Assembly: GCA_030272585.1 (NCBI GenBank)
Contig: BSYQ01000006.1
Location: 4,241,001-4,305,000, forward strand
Source: Bryopsis sp. KO-2023
Taxonomy: Eukaryota > Chlorophyta > Ulvophyceae > Bryopsidales > Bryopsidaceae
Length of the DNA stretch: 64,000 nucleotides
Reading direction: 5' to 3'
Of this stretch, positions 38,388 through 50,640 are shown piece after piece. The translations under genes and the position numbers were made by a program. Under the pieces are notes generated by a model, which worked only from the letters and a program-made list of their open reading frames with translations, was not told where the DNA came from and did no database searches. Position 1 is the stretch's first letter. Each line of letters opens with the position of its first letter.

Positions 38388-41300
38388 TTGTTTCGAAAGA
38401 GCAAAAATGAAGAATGAAAGAAAAAGAAATTAAGGATCGAAACGCCTGTTGTAACAAAAAAAAAAAAACGAGTTTGCAGTTTCGCTTGCATTTTTCTTCT
38501 TTGATTGGATTTGTTTCGTTGGCACAACGCTTCTGTTTGATACCTGCGAGTAGGCCATCACTCTGATTTCCCTCAAGTAATATCTGAAATGGGGATGGAG
38601 GTACATATCCTTCCGAATCTGCTCCGAAATTTTGCACAGAGCCTGGTCCAAACACACACACCCCCCACATCAAAGATGCCTTACCAACCAACCACCCACC
38701 CACCCAACCTAATGGGTAAAAAAAATAAATAAAAAAACAGGCAAAGAAAGAACCCACCCCTAACCCCCAACCCCCAACCCCCAACCCCCAACCCCCAACC
38801 CACCTTTTTAAAATTTAAATTTCACAAATTTTTTTTATTTTTTTCTCAAGTTCTTGAAGGACGGACAAAAAGAAAAAACAAAAACAAAAGTGAAGCATAT
38901 GCTCACTTGATCTAAAACATAGTTTCTTTTTTTTCTGTGTTTTATTTTCCCTTTTCTCTCTTTTTCGTTCTTTTTCCCCCTCTTCTAGAAACCACCTATG
39001 GTTCAGTTCGAGACATCCAAATATACAAACAAACATCTCGGGCAATTCGTTTTCCCTTTTTTTTTCTTTCCCTTTTTTTTTTTTTTTTTGGATGGGGGTA
39101 CCTCCACTGGCAGGCACAAACCTGGAAAAATTCACTGTAGCTGCAATTGTACAGAGAATTCAGCAGCGGGGCCAAATGAGGGACTTCCTCGATGACAGTC
39201 AGAATCTCCGGAGCATCCACCACTCGTTTCTTCAAAGAAACTCGATCCAAGGCAATCATCGACGTCACAACAGCATAAAATATGCATGAAGAAAACGGGA
39301 AGAGCTCCGGACTAAAAAAAAACAGTGCAGCGCAAAAAAAGAAAGAAAAAACACAACACAAAAACGTGCCAAATCAATATTTGAAAGATCAACTGAAGAA
39401 TGCGGCTCGGATTCAAAAGGGAAAAAAAAAAAAACAGAGTAAAACGTGAGGTCGAGATCGAGGTGCACACAAAAACAATTTTTTATGATTGTTTTTTTTC
39501 TTTCTTATTCAGGAAAGAAAAAAAAAAAAAAACGGTTTTCGGACTTCAAAGCAGGCTTTACGTTGCGAATGTGGCTGTTGCATCCAAGAATAAGTCGGCC
39601 GCTCTTTTCATGTCCCTGGTGCTGATACAATAGACCGCTTCATAAACCTACCAAAAAAAAACACTGGCAGAACTCAAAGGAATTGTTTTCTCAAACTCGC
39701 ATTCCAGCCAAAAAAATTGTCCGAAAAAAGGTGTCTGTTTCGAAATGCAAATTCAGGCCTCAGTTACCAATTGCAAAAAAATCTGCCTTTGCTATCCTTT
39801 TCTAAAAAAATAGTCGTGATATGATCGTTGAGAAAGCAGCTCAATCCGCCAAGCGGGTCTATTCAAACAATTTTTCGAAAATAAGCTGAGTTGCAAAATC
39901 GTTGCACCCACTGGATTAAAAAAAAAGCAAATGAAAAAAAAAAGCAGAAAATCAGAAAATGATCATCAGGAGGCTCATTCCTTGGGTTTTACCTTGACTT
40001 TGTTTTTTCTTTCCCAGTCGCCCCCTTCGTCGCAAAATTTTTTCACTTTGACGAGATTCTTCTTCACCGAATGCCAATCCTTGTACAAGATGTCCAACCT
40101 GAGATTTAAAAAAAACCAAAAACCTATAAGATAGCTTGCTGAGAAAACAAGGAAAAACAATTTCCCCCCCCCCCCCCTAAAACCAAATCAAAACTCAAAA
40201 CAAAAGACTGAATAAAAAGTGTTCCAATTGCTGTAAGGAAACTCCATAAAAAGGAGAAAATCCTTCGAACGAAAAAAGCGTCTATAATGTAATTGCAAGT
40301 GGTTCATTTTCCCGGGGGGGGGGGGGCTTCCAACCGGTAAACCTTGGATTCCAAAAACTTCTCCAAAAACTGATAAAAGAATAAAGAAAACTCAGAAAAA
40401 AAAACCAATGAAACGCTAAAAACCAAACACTCACTCATCAAACAAAGATGCTTTTTCTAACCGACCTTATCTGGCTGAACACCAAGTCGATCTTGTTCCC
40501 CACACTCGGAGTTTTCTCTTCAGTCACTTCGTAAGCTTTGAAGGCTTTTTCTCGGTCCCCGATATCGGCAAAATAATTGGCTTTTGCCAGGCATGCGTCT
40601 CGGACGTCGGTTTCCCCCAGATTCTCCTCCGCATCCTTGATTTTTTCGTCCAATTCTTTTGCCTTTTCGGCGTTTTTGGCTTTCATTGCTTGGAGCCTCA
40701 TGTCATCCACATCCCAGCCAAACTCCTCGCACAAATGTTCATAGACCGCCGCCAAATCTGAACCCCCCACCATTAAAAAAAAATCGTAAGTGAGACAAAA
40801 AGTCAAAATTGGAATTACCGAATGATGGAGGGTTGGAGCTTGACTGTATTTTTCCCCAAAAAATAAATAATTGTTATTCTATATATATATCTATGTGTGT
40901 GTGTAACATGTGAGAATGACATTTGATCTAAAAGCCAGCCTATAACACATTTCCGTGAATGGCTGCACTCGGCCTTTTGGCCTTGTGTAAACACATTTCA
41001 ATACATGTAACAACAAGGTATGATTCAGATACTGAGGGCACGTGTCCAGAATTTTTATTTTATTTTATTTTCCCAAAAAATGTGCTTCGGTGGAAACCCT
41101 TATTCTCATCCTTCATTCCTAAGGTCGATCTTGATGTTTTGATGAGAATTGAACACCCAACTGACCGGCATATATATATATATAACTGACCGGCACGTCG
41201 CAAACATGCTTCTTTCTTTTGCACCACCATTTTTAAGTATATATTTTTGTTTATTATTATGTTCATTAGGAAAAGTCTACGGGCTGGCTTGGGGTGGAAC

Positions 41301-41658
41301 CAAGAAAGAAAAGGGAAAAGAAACCAAAGGGAAATTTGAGTTTAAAAACAAAACAAGAACATTTACACTGAGATTCCAACACCACCTTTATCGAAGACGT
41401 AGTCCAGAAGCTCTGATTTCAGCTTCACCTGATCAACTCCTTCGATCTCGGGGTGCTTCAACAGAAAAGCCTGCCACGCGCGCGACATACCGAAATGATC
41501 ACGACGGATCTGGCGTTCGAGATGTTGCAAGAAAGCCTTGAACAGAAACCAACTATGTTTTTGTTTTCTCCGACATTGGAACAGCGACACAGGACGACTG
41601 ACACCTTTTGTGCGAGGTCGAGCTTGAAATCTTGGGTTTCCTCCTGCTCGGCGATCAT
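37541..41658 (-). CDS. RPN7: 26S proteasome regulatory subunit RPN7 (PSMD6)
   Basis: Nine exons: 41658-41605, 41470-41386, 40757-40466, 40098-39993, 39647-39562, 39311-39122, 38642-38544, 38132-37978 and 37640-37541. They give 388 aa, the length of the plant protein, with every splice phase fitting. The N-terminal half is helical ([17 protein letters not shown]). The PCI domain has LDRVSLK, LNSLYNC and HFRYYLRE, and the C-terminus reads [19 protein letters not shown]7 is a lid subunit that helps hold the lid together near RPN3 and RPN11. The ATG at 41658 gives a short N-terminus. The frame is open further upstream, so an earlier start exon cannot be excluded. It is head to head with eIF4A-III. 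Confidence 0.95.
38757..38803. repeat. Telomere-like heptamer array (CCCCCAA)n in an RPN7 intron
   Basis: About five perfect CCCCCAA units follow a CCCCTAA unit. On the other strand this is TTGGGGG, similar to telomere repeats. It lies inside the intron 38643-39121. Confidence 0.85.
40955..41002 (+). repeat. Short dispersed repeat with a GGCCTTTTGGCC hairpin, copy 1
   Basis: The 48-bp block GTGAATGG...TTTCAAT recurs at 55162-55210 with few changes. Both copies lie in introns next to AT/GT microsatellites. Confidence 0.7.
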
Positions 41659-42015
41659 GTTTTGGATCCCTGGGTTGCTATCAGGAAATGAAGCAGCAGC
41701 TATTGAGCCAAAAAATAAATAAACTCTTGTCGCCACAGGAACTCGGAGAACTGTGACGTCCAACGGTCTATCTTTTTTTTTTCTTCTCCAGAGAAAACCA
41801 CGTGACGAGGTTGTTTGGATTGCGTAAGAAAAATGTACAAAGTCAGTACAGAAAATTTTCAAAGGAAAAAAATCGTACGACAGCAGGGGGCGTTTTCTCA
41901 GTTGGAGGGAAGTGTGGTTTTCGAGTGAGTGGTCAGAAGCAGTCGTTGCTCGCGGAGAACGCAACAAGGAAGGGGTTTTTGAAATCGAATCAAACTTACC
42001 GTTGGACGCGTAACA
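41659..42015. promoter_or_regulatory. Shared upstream region of RPN7 and eIF4A-III
   Basis: A 357-bp gap separates the two divergent ATGs. No TATA box is clear. Part may be 5' untranslated exon. Confidence 0.5.
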
Positions 42016-45011
42016 ATGAATCCCGTTCGTAGGTGGGTGCGAGGTGATTCGTCTGGGCTATTTTTTTTTCCCACATTGCTTTTTCGCTTCTCGGTGGTCG
42101 AGCCTTCTCCGCTCTCCACACGCTGGGATTTGGATCCCTTGATTTTTCTGGTCGTTTCTCTGCCTGTTCAACAGCGGGGTTGATTCAGCTGAGGTCTTGG
42201 GATTGCACCGCAGGGTGCCAGTGGAGGAGGATGGCGGGAATCTTTCTTTCGAGACCACAAAGGGCGTCCACGTGGTTCCCACTTTCGAAGAGATGGGTTT
42301 GAGGGAGGAGCTCTTGAGGGGGATCTACGCGTATGGCTTCGAGAAACCGTCGGCCATTCAGCAGCGTGCAATCGTGCCTATCATCGAGGGACGCGACGTC
42401 ATCGCTCAGGCTCAATCCGGAACGGGGAAAACGTCGCTCATCGGACTGACTATGTGCCAAATGACAGACACGAGCGTCCGAGAGTAGGGACCAGCAACGA
42501 GCACGAAATTACAATTAGAGACGACTTTGGTTTTTGTTTTTTTTTTCCCTTCTTCCAAGTGTCTTTTTTTCCCTCTAAGTTTTGAAATATTTGTTTTAAT
42601 AAAAAAGCTGGTGCTGACCTTGAAACAAAAATAAGAAAAAGCGGTTCCATTTTCTTTGATTTTTTGTTTGTCAAGCCAAGCCCTGGATTTCCAATTTCTT
42701 TTTATTGGGAGGCATCCAATACTAATAATGTGCGTTAGCCATGAAATACATTGTCAAAAAGGTTAAGTGTAAATGCCATCTTTTGTTTTGTTTTTTTTTG
42801 TTCCCTTGAATCCTGTAGAGTTCAAGTTCTTATTTTATCGCCAACAAGAGAGCTGGCTTCTCAGACTGAGAAAATGATCGTGGCTTTGGGGGACTTCATG
42901 AACATTCAAGCCCATTCATGCATTGGAGGAAAAAGTTTAGGTGAGGTCTTCTCTAATTCAACACTGGTCCAACAAATAAAAGTTGAAGAATTTTGCTGTT
43001 ATACACGCACACACACACACATATATATTTAAAAATCCTTTTGGAAGATGTCAGGCAAAAAAAAAAATGATCAGCAGTCAGTAGGGGTGAATGTTTCAGG
43101 TTGGTTTGTTTTTTCCCACACAATGTTCAATTTTCTGGACAATCGAGATCGAGAAATTGAAAAGGAAAGCAATGAGTTCGTTGGCTGCTCTTTTGGCTGT
43201 CATGCCATCCAAATCAGTCTGAACGTTTATTTTTTTATTTTATTTTTATTGTAAAATGTCCACAGGGGAGGATATTAGGAAATTGGAGAGCGGCGTGCAC
43301 ATCGTTTCTGGAACTCCTGGCAGAGTGTTCGATATGATCGGACGAAGGTCTTTGAGAACTCGACACATTCGCGTGTTGGTTTTGGACGAGGCAGACGAAA
43401 TGCTGAGCAAAGGATTCAAAGAGCAAATCTACGATGTTTATCGGTAAGGGGGGGGGGGGGGCTGTTGGTTTCAACGGAATTGAATCCCCTGCAATATGCT
43501 GGCGGTGCAGACTTGGTTCCAAAAAAACTTGGCGAAAAAAAAATTGCGTGAGGGGTTCCAAGAATGCGCTAGTGCTGATCAAAAATTGTCCACATTACTT
43601 GAAAACTCTTCTATATATATTAGTTTTAGACATTTTTTTGTTTTGCAAATTTTGCTCCACAAACCATTTTTGTAGGCCGCCAAGGTCAAGTTCAGAGCAT
43701 GATTCCGGTGCTTGTTGTTGTTTTTTCTCTTGGGGGATGTCTTATCTCTTTTATAAGATTACGATTTTTTTTTTTTTTTTTGCCGATTGGTTGATCGATG
43801 CAGGTATTTACCAGAAACTCAAGTTACGTTGGTGTCTGCAACACTTCCCCATGAGGTGTTGGAAATGACGCAGAAATTCATGACGGACCCCGTCAGAGTG
43901 TTGGTCAAACGTGATGAACTGACGTTGGAGGTATCAACACCTGGTCGCCATTTTTTTTTCGTTAATTTACTGCGCCACTGCTATCGCTGTAATTTTTTCA
44001 CTTTTTTTTCCCTGTTTATTCACTGCAACACTGCCATTTCTTTAACTTTTAACTTTTTTTTTCCCTCATTTTTCACTGCGACACTGCCATTGCTCAAGCT
44101 TTTTTCACTTTTTTCCCCTGTTTATTCACTGCAACCTGCCATTCCTTTAACTTTTCACTTTTTTTTTCCCTGTTTATTCACTGCGACACTGCCATTGCTT
44201 TAACTTTTTCACTCCCCCCCCCCCCTCCTTCTCCCAATTATCTTCGTGCAGGGCATCAAACAATTTTTCGTAGCGGTGGAGCGAGAAGAGTGGAAGTTCG
44301 ACACGTTGTGCGATCTGTACGATACGCTGACCATCACTCAAGCCATCATTTTCTGCAACACCAAGAAGAAAGTCGATTGGTTGACCGAGAAAATGAGGCA
44401 AAACAATTTCACGGTGTCTTCCATGCACGGCGACATGAAGCAAAAGGAAAGAGATGCCATCATGGCGGAATTCAGGAGCGGACGATCCAGGGTTCTCATT
44501 TCGACTGACGTTTGGGCCAGAGGATTAGACGTGCAACAGGTGTGGATCACCACTCTGTCTGTCTGTGTCTGTCTGTCTGTCTGTTTCTTCCAGAATTTTG
44601 TTGCGATTTTTTTAACTTTTTGGTATTTTGAAATTCATGAAATTATTATTATTTTTATTTTTATTTTTTTTCCTGGTTGGTGGAAAGGGGAAAAAGAACA
44701 GGAGAGATGAAATTCATGAAATTGGTTTTTATTTTTATTATTTTTATCCTTGTTAGTCGTGGAAAAGGGAAAAAGAATGGGAGAGTTGCTGATCTGTTTT
44801 TTTTTGGGGGGGGGGGGTTACATTCAATCAGGTGTCTTTGGTGATCAACTATGATTTGCCGAACAGCCGTGAACTGTACATTCATCGGATTGGACGATCT
44901 GGCCGATATGGACGCAAGGTAACCATTTCAACTTTTTTTTTCCCCTTCACTCTTTTTCAAAGGCCCTATATTCCGGAAACCACTTGCTTTATGTTTTCTT
45001 CCAGCTAGAAG

Positions 45012-45047
<36 letters not shown>

Positions 45048-46027
45048 TGAAAAGGAGTTGGTCTGGAGAGGGAAAAACGCATTCTTCATTTTTTTTCTTT
45101 CCATTTGGGGAGGGAAGTGGGAAATTTCTCGACCGTCCCTCCAGGGAACCCCCCAAAAAAAGCCTCAAGGAAAAAGAATGAAGTGTGACAAAAGTGTGAC
45201 GGCGTATGTGCGTGTGTTTCCTTGTCGAAGGCCGAATTCGTTTGTAACCAAGAATATGTGTTTTTTAGAAAAAAAAGTTTGATTTTTTCTTAAACGTGAA
45301 AAGAATGAACTGGAAAACGATGTTGTGCTGTTGAACAGGGTGTGGCCATTAATTTCGTCAGAAACGATGACATCCGTATTCTCAGGGATATTGAACAGTA
45401 CTACAGTACACAAATAGATGAAATGGTAAGCATGGGGTTAAATAAATTTTGATCGTTCTGTGGTGGAACTCTTTTTTCTCTTTTTTTTTTTTCTCTTGTA
45501 CATTTATATATACAAATGTTTGTCTTACCAGTGGACTCAGTGTAGATTCGCTTTTTCTGTGTTTTAGTTTCAGCCACAGCGTGACTTGATTTCGATGACT
45601 TTGATGATATCGCCCATATAGATATATAATTTGACATATTCAATCTGTGGAGTTTCCTCCCTTTCCTGTTTTACAGTCCTCGCATCAAACTCAAAGCATT
45701 TTGGTTGAAAAAAAGAAGAGCAAAAACAAAACAAAAGATTTTTCTAACTGATCCACACCGCTACATCGTTCTAATTTCATTGAGCCATAATTTAATATAT
45801 ATATGTATATATATATATAATTTGACATTTTTTGTGGAATAAAAAATTCCCCTCATCACCACCACCACCACCATCACCCAGTCGTGTTTGCTTCTTTGGC
45901 TTTTCCCTAATGCACAGCAGTATATATATATTTGAACTCCTAACGCAAGTGATATTGACAATTTTCTTTGTTTTGTGCTGTTGTTTTTTTTGCATTGCAG
46001 CCCATGAACGTCGCCGAATTAATCTAA
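42016..46027 (+). CDS. EIF4A3: DEAD-box RNA helicase eIF4A-III (DDX48), exon-junction-complex core
   Basis: Nine exons: 42016-42032, 42175-42483, 42819-42940, 43266-43443, 43804-43930, 44252-44539, 44832-44918, 45339-45425 and 46001-46027. They give 413 aa in whole codons. Motifs in order are [11 protein letters not shown] (Q motif), AQSGTGKT at about 84-91, PTRELA, DEAD at about 190, [13 protein letters not shown] and HRIGRSGR near 364-371. The C-terminus is PMNVAELI, which marks eIF4A-III and not the initiation factor eIF4A. The protein clamps spliced mRNA as part of the exon junction complex, which suits this intron-rich genome. The first exon codes for only five full residues, and the last for only eight. 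Confidence 0.96.
45014..45044. repeat. (GT)n microsatellite in an eIF4A-III intron
   Basis: About 15 GT units in the intron between exons 7 and 8. Confidence 0.95.
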
Positions 46028-47079
46028 AAAAGCAAGCAGTCTTGTTTTTTTTTTTTTGGTTTCTTTTATATTTCGAATTTGTTTTCAGATAAACACATCC
46101 AATTTTTAAACAAGGGAAACAGGAGGTTGGGTTTGTTGCTTTAAAAAAAAAAAGATTGGGGAAAACAGATGTAGTATAGTTGATGGATTGTTGTTGTTTT
46201 TTCGTTGTGGGTTGAGTTCGATTTTTATAGATATCATGTTATCAATGGTTCAAAAAGAAAGAAAAGGGGAAAAACGAAATAGAGAATAGACCATGGAATT
46301 TTCTTGTGTGGATATTGATTTGTGTGTGGTGGAGGTTTCTTGTTGCAAAAAAACTCTGTTGATCGACCGATCTGTGAGGGAATTCATGTAGGGTGGTTTG
46401 GAACACATATCATTTGGTTTTTTAGCCAAAAAAAAGAAATCAGGGATGGATTGTGTGCTCAGAAACTTTTTAAGAGCTCTTTTTCTAGAAACAAAAAGAC
46501 TGATGTTCTGGGAGGGCCTTTTTTGTGTGAATTTCTCGAGGTGAATGAACCGTCGAATTGGTTTGGACTAGCAGGAGGGCGTGGGATGGTAGGGGTTTTC
46601 GTTTGTTTTGACCCCGTTGACTCGCCCTCTTTGGTGCTGGAAAGTTTGGTTTCGAGAGGGGGGGGTCGAGGGCAGTTGATCGCATCCGAATTGATGGGTG
46701 GTTAATTTCCCGCAACACGTGGTGGCCGCCGTTTTGCCTCCGTCGTATTCCCGTCTCAAACTAACAGAACCAGCTGTCCTCCTTTGACATGAACTTATCA
46801 CCATCCCATCCCTTTCCACAAGAACTATTATAATGCAATTATTTTGAGGGTGGGAAACGCACAATACATGGTTCATCAAACCACGTGCATGATTTGAAGC
46901 ATGGATATGGTTTCCCACCTATTCCCGCACCCAGATCAATTCGCCAACCAACCTTTCAAGACATGAACAGAAAAAAATGGTCTGCAAAAACGGTTTCCTT
47001 CTCCTCCACGAATAAAAAGCTGATAAACTATGTAAGGAACCATCCAGGCAGATCTTTGAGTGTTGATTCGCACATTCAG
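46028..47079. other. Between eIF4A-III and the membrane-protein gene
   Basis: The left part is 3' untranslated-like. The right part probably contains the missing first exon(s) of the membrane-protein gene, but none could be supported. A frame ending in a GTAAGG donor at about 47032 is a weak candidate. Confidence 0.4.
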
Positions 47080-49450
47080 GCTGCCAATTGCTCATGGTTT
47101 CCTGGTGCACCGGACTGTGGAAACGGTGCCCCAACCCAATCTTGCCAATTCGCGGATGCTTGTCAATGTAATGATGGATGGAGTACCAACATTGCCGACG
47201 GCCAGGTGCACACTGCTCACTGAGACCCAGTTTCCCTTTTTATCTTGGACACTTGGTTTGTAACTGTTGAGTGGAATACTTGAAGCGCTGGGCTTGGAAG
47301 CTTGGAGTCTGTGGCTTGTTTGATTTCTCTGATGACTGTCTTTAAACGCACCTCAGAGCAATTACCAGTCGTATATGAACCAGTGCAACATCAAGGAAGA
47401 GGATTTTGCCACCCAAGCAGCCGCCACAAACCGAACGATTGAGGGATCCGGTACAAAAAATTTTCAAACAAGTCTTTGGTTTAATCCACATTAAATCACT
47501 AAAAAAGTGCTTTTGAGATCCGAAATGGGTTGGTGGAACCAAACGGGACTTCAATCAAGCTGAAATGAGGCCTGTTGTTGTCTGTTGTTCCTCCGTTACA
47601 CAGTACTTAATTAATGTTTGCTGGTGGATACCAGGTCCAGCTGTGATTCCCGCGCCTCCAGGCGCTGGTGGCAAGCAAGTGCAAGTGAATGGAGGAGCCC
47701 TAGCTCTGGTGGTGGTTTCATTGCTCGTGATTGTCTGTGCTTCATGTTGTATCTGGAAGAAATGGAGACGGAAGAGGAAGCGAGGGAACAAAAAACAGAG
47801 AAAAGACACCGACCAACGATCTAAGGCAAGCGCGCGTAAACCAAACAAAAAACAAAGCATGTACTAGAAGCCTCTCATTTGGATGTCTTCTGAACCGAGC
47901 TTCCCACACAAAAACACAGCCAAAATCTTTTTAGGGACTGGCATTGTGGGAAGGCAAGCATCTTTCTTTGAGGGTTTGAACAGCTTTTTGAATGAGCTTG
48001 TTTGGTAACGGAAGAGGGAGCCCAGAGTTCTCCCCTCACTGTGCTTTTGGCTCAGGACTAGTAAATAGGATGGTCACCGAGATCTGGTCCAGTACTTTAC
48101 AAACATAGAGTAGTCAATACCAGTTTCATTCTACAGGAGGCACCGCTGGTCCACCCCTTTGCCCAGAAATTTGCGATAAAGAGTTCCGACAACCAAGGCC
48201 CGGGCTCTCTTGGCCAAATGAACACCTGGCTTCAAAAGTAAGTGGCTTGGTGCAAAAAATAGGGTGACCTTACGCTTTGAAACAAAAGTTTTGACAGAAT
48301 GCTAAACCTAAAACACACAGCCACTTTGAGCATTTTTTTGTGCTTTGAATCGTCCTGCAGGTCCTCTGATTTCTCGTCCAACCCCTTCCAAATTCAGCAA
48401 ATGACGTGAGTATCCAAAGAAAGACAGACAGCATAATTTTTGTTGCACAGGCGCTAAAACGATGCGGTCGCTTGTTAGGCTTTTGTATTGACGAGGCACA
48501 GCTCAGTGAACGACAACCAGAAAACACTGACTGCAGAATTTGTTTGCTCGAGAGGTTGGAGCAATCCTAGCCAGCCGCCGCCGTTTGTACCCAACCAAAC
48601 ATTGAATCCTGTGCGAGACTTCCCCCAGCAGCCACAACATCGAGGTTTTGGGTATTTTCCCTCCCTGCAGGCGACGTCTTCAACGGACGAAGCGTCCAAC
48701 TTCAAAATCGGTGTTGGGCAGCACCACCACAACCCCTTTACGCATGAGCTCTACAACGCACCCTCTCCTGGCACTCGTCCCCCGTCGAGCCTCATCCAGA
48801 GAAGTGCAGCACACGACCAAATATCCATCACCGACCGCCACCAATCCAGCGAGTCCATGAGAAGCCTTCACTATGATACTCAGCAACGCAGCCCCCAGTT
48901 CTCTGGATGGCCTACCGCAGCCCAGGAAGGAAGCATGGAGCTTCGTCCCCTGGCGCCCGAGGGCACACTCCAGTTCAACAGGTCCAGGACCGCTGGTGAC
49001 GCGTTTGACGTCCCTGTGCATCGATTGGGAAATTTCCAAGGAGGGAACAACAGGCACTCTGAGTTTCTGTCAGCACGAGACGGCAACAGAGTTCCAATTC
49101 AATTCAGAACTCATCCGCAATGGGAACAAGGCGCAACTGGTGGGTGGGCACGTGGCTTGTCAGCTCTTGAGTTGGCTGGGCTCGTACACATGCTCCAAGG
49201 CGTTGATTGATATTTCGATTGCAGTGCAGTTCGTCGAAATCCAACATACGAAGAGTCGGCCCTGAGTCGCCCCGACTCATTCACCACCAACTCAAATGGG
49301 ACGTCGGCAGAAGGCGTCGTGAGGAGAATGGAGCAAATGCATGGAATGAATGGAGGATATCAGCAAGCACAAGGACCTGCGGGCGTTGGGGATCCTCCAT
49401 TTCTAACTCCATCTCGAGAACAGTTTGCCCGCCACAACTTCCCACATTGA
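47080..49450 (+). CDS. Unrecognised single-pass membrane protein with small Cys-rich ectodomain (N-terminus missing)
   Basis: Seven exons join in phase: 47080-47205, 47357-47450, 47635-47825, 48137-48237, 48361-48405, 48571-49139 and 49230-49450 (448 residues plus missing start). The first two exons encode about 70 residues with seven cysteines and two likely N-glycosylation sites (NCS, NRT), then a Pro/Gly/Val linker. A 20-residue hydrophobic helix (ALALVVVSLLVIV core) follows, with a Cys pair and then a strongly basic stop-transfer stretch. The rest is a Gln/Pro/Ser/Asn-rich tail without a domain I know. One intron (47826-48136) starts GC, not GT, and the frame fits only with it. The orientation Cys-domain outside, tail inside follows from the basic residues. 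Function is unknown. Confidence 0.6.
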
Positions 49451-50512
49451 CATGTCGGAATTCCGCATGTGTTCAATCAGCCAGACCCTCTGGCGTCAAT
49501 ATCAGCCAATGTCCAAGTTGAAAGATTTTGTTTGGTTCTGCTTTCCCCTCTTATGCCAACACAGTCAACCCTTCCTGTACTCTCCACCAATCGAAACTGC
49601 GATCATAACCTGAGTTGCTTATTCTGTATGTATTAACGAACATTATTTATCGATGATCATGGACATGTTTTATCGAAAGAATAAAGTTTGGGTGTTGCAA
49701 CCACCAAAGTGGTTACACTGAACAAATTCTACTTCATGCAAGTTCCAGGTTTCATTTTCGGTAACATTTTTTTTTCTTCTTCTGGTAAACCTAGTCTCAA
49801 TGCGTGAATCTCCTAACTGACAGGAAAACATTTCAGCAAGTGTTTCAGGTGAGCTCCATCTGTTGTTCCAAATAGTTCTGCAGCTAACTTTCGCAAAATT
49901 GGACAAGGCAAATGTGTGTGTGTGTGTGTCTGTGGAACGACCACGTTCCAAAATCGTAAAATGCCAGAGACTGGCAAAAGTATACAGCTGTCCTGTTGAT
50001 CAGTTCCCTCCGAAAAAAAAGCCACAGGGAGTTGATCATTCCTTGGTCTGACCCATCATCCCCTCTGCTTCACCGAACAAATGCATGGATGCATTTTGCT
50101 CTTTCTATTCGGTGCAAATCCAGCAGAACCCAAACTTCCCTCTTTTTTCACTATGAACATAAAACCTCCCTTGAAGTCATTACCCATGCCAATCGAATCC
50201 CCTTTATCGACAAAAATTTGATCGAAAACCAAGCCAGAGTTCAAGAATGAATTACCGGTTGAATTCTTCTCTTGACCATTTCCTCAAGGAAATCCCACCC
50301 CTCTGGGGTTTTCTATGAGCCAACATCCAGGCTGTCTAAAAAAGCAAAAGAAAACTTGAATTTCCTCCCTCCTCCCCATCCCGTTTTCTTTTAAAATCGG
50401 GGCTATAACGAAAGGCTGCATAGGCCCTTTTGCAAATTTCCACCCACAATATCCAAACTATCCAAACAGAAAATGAAAGAATAACGGACGTTATCCACTC
50501 GGCGCCAGGATC
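49451..50512. other. Intergenic between two convergent genes
   Basis: No gene is seen. A short GT run lies near 49913-49929. The ATTTAT/AATAAAG stretch near 49640-49685 could be the end of the membrane-protein message. Confidence 0.5.
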
Positions 50513-50603
50513 CTATTGTTTTTCAGGAATCCCACTGGGCTGCTCCGTTGCTGAAGTGGCACCTGCAAAAAAAGTAATGAAAACAATTGGTCCTCAAGGC
50601 ATA

Positions 50604-50640
<37 letters not shown>

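Noticed and set aside
40099..40465. A missing micro-exon in RPN7 between exons 3 and 4
   Set aside because: Direct joining gives the exact family length, and the segment aligns without a gap to the plant protein.
40955..41002. A U2 snRNA gene
   Set aside because: Only 14 bases match the U2 start. The branch-site-binding and Sm regions are absent.
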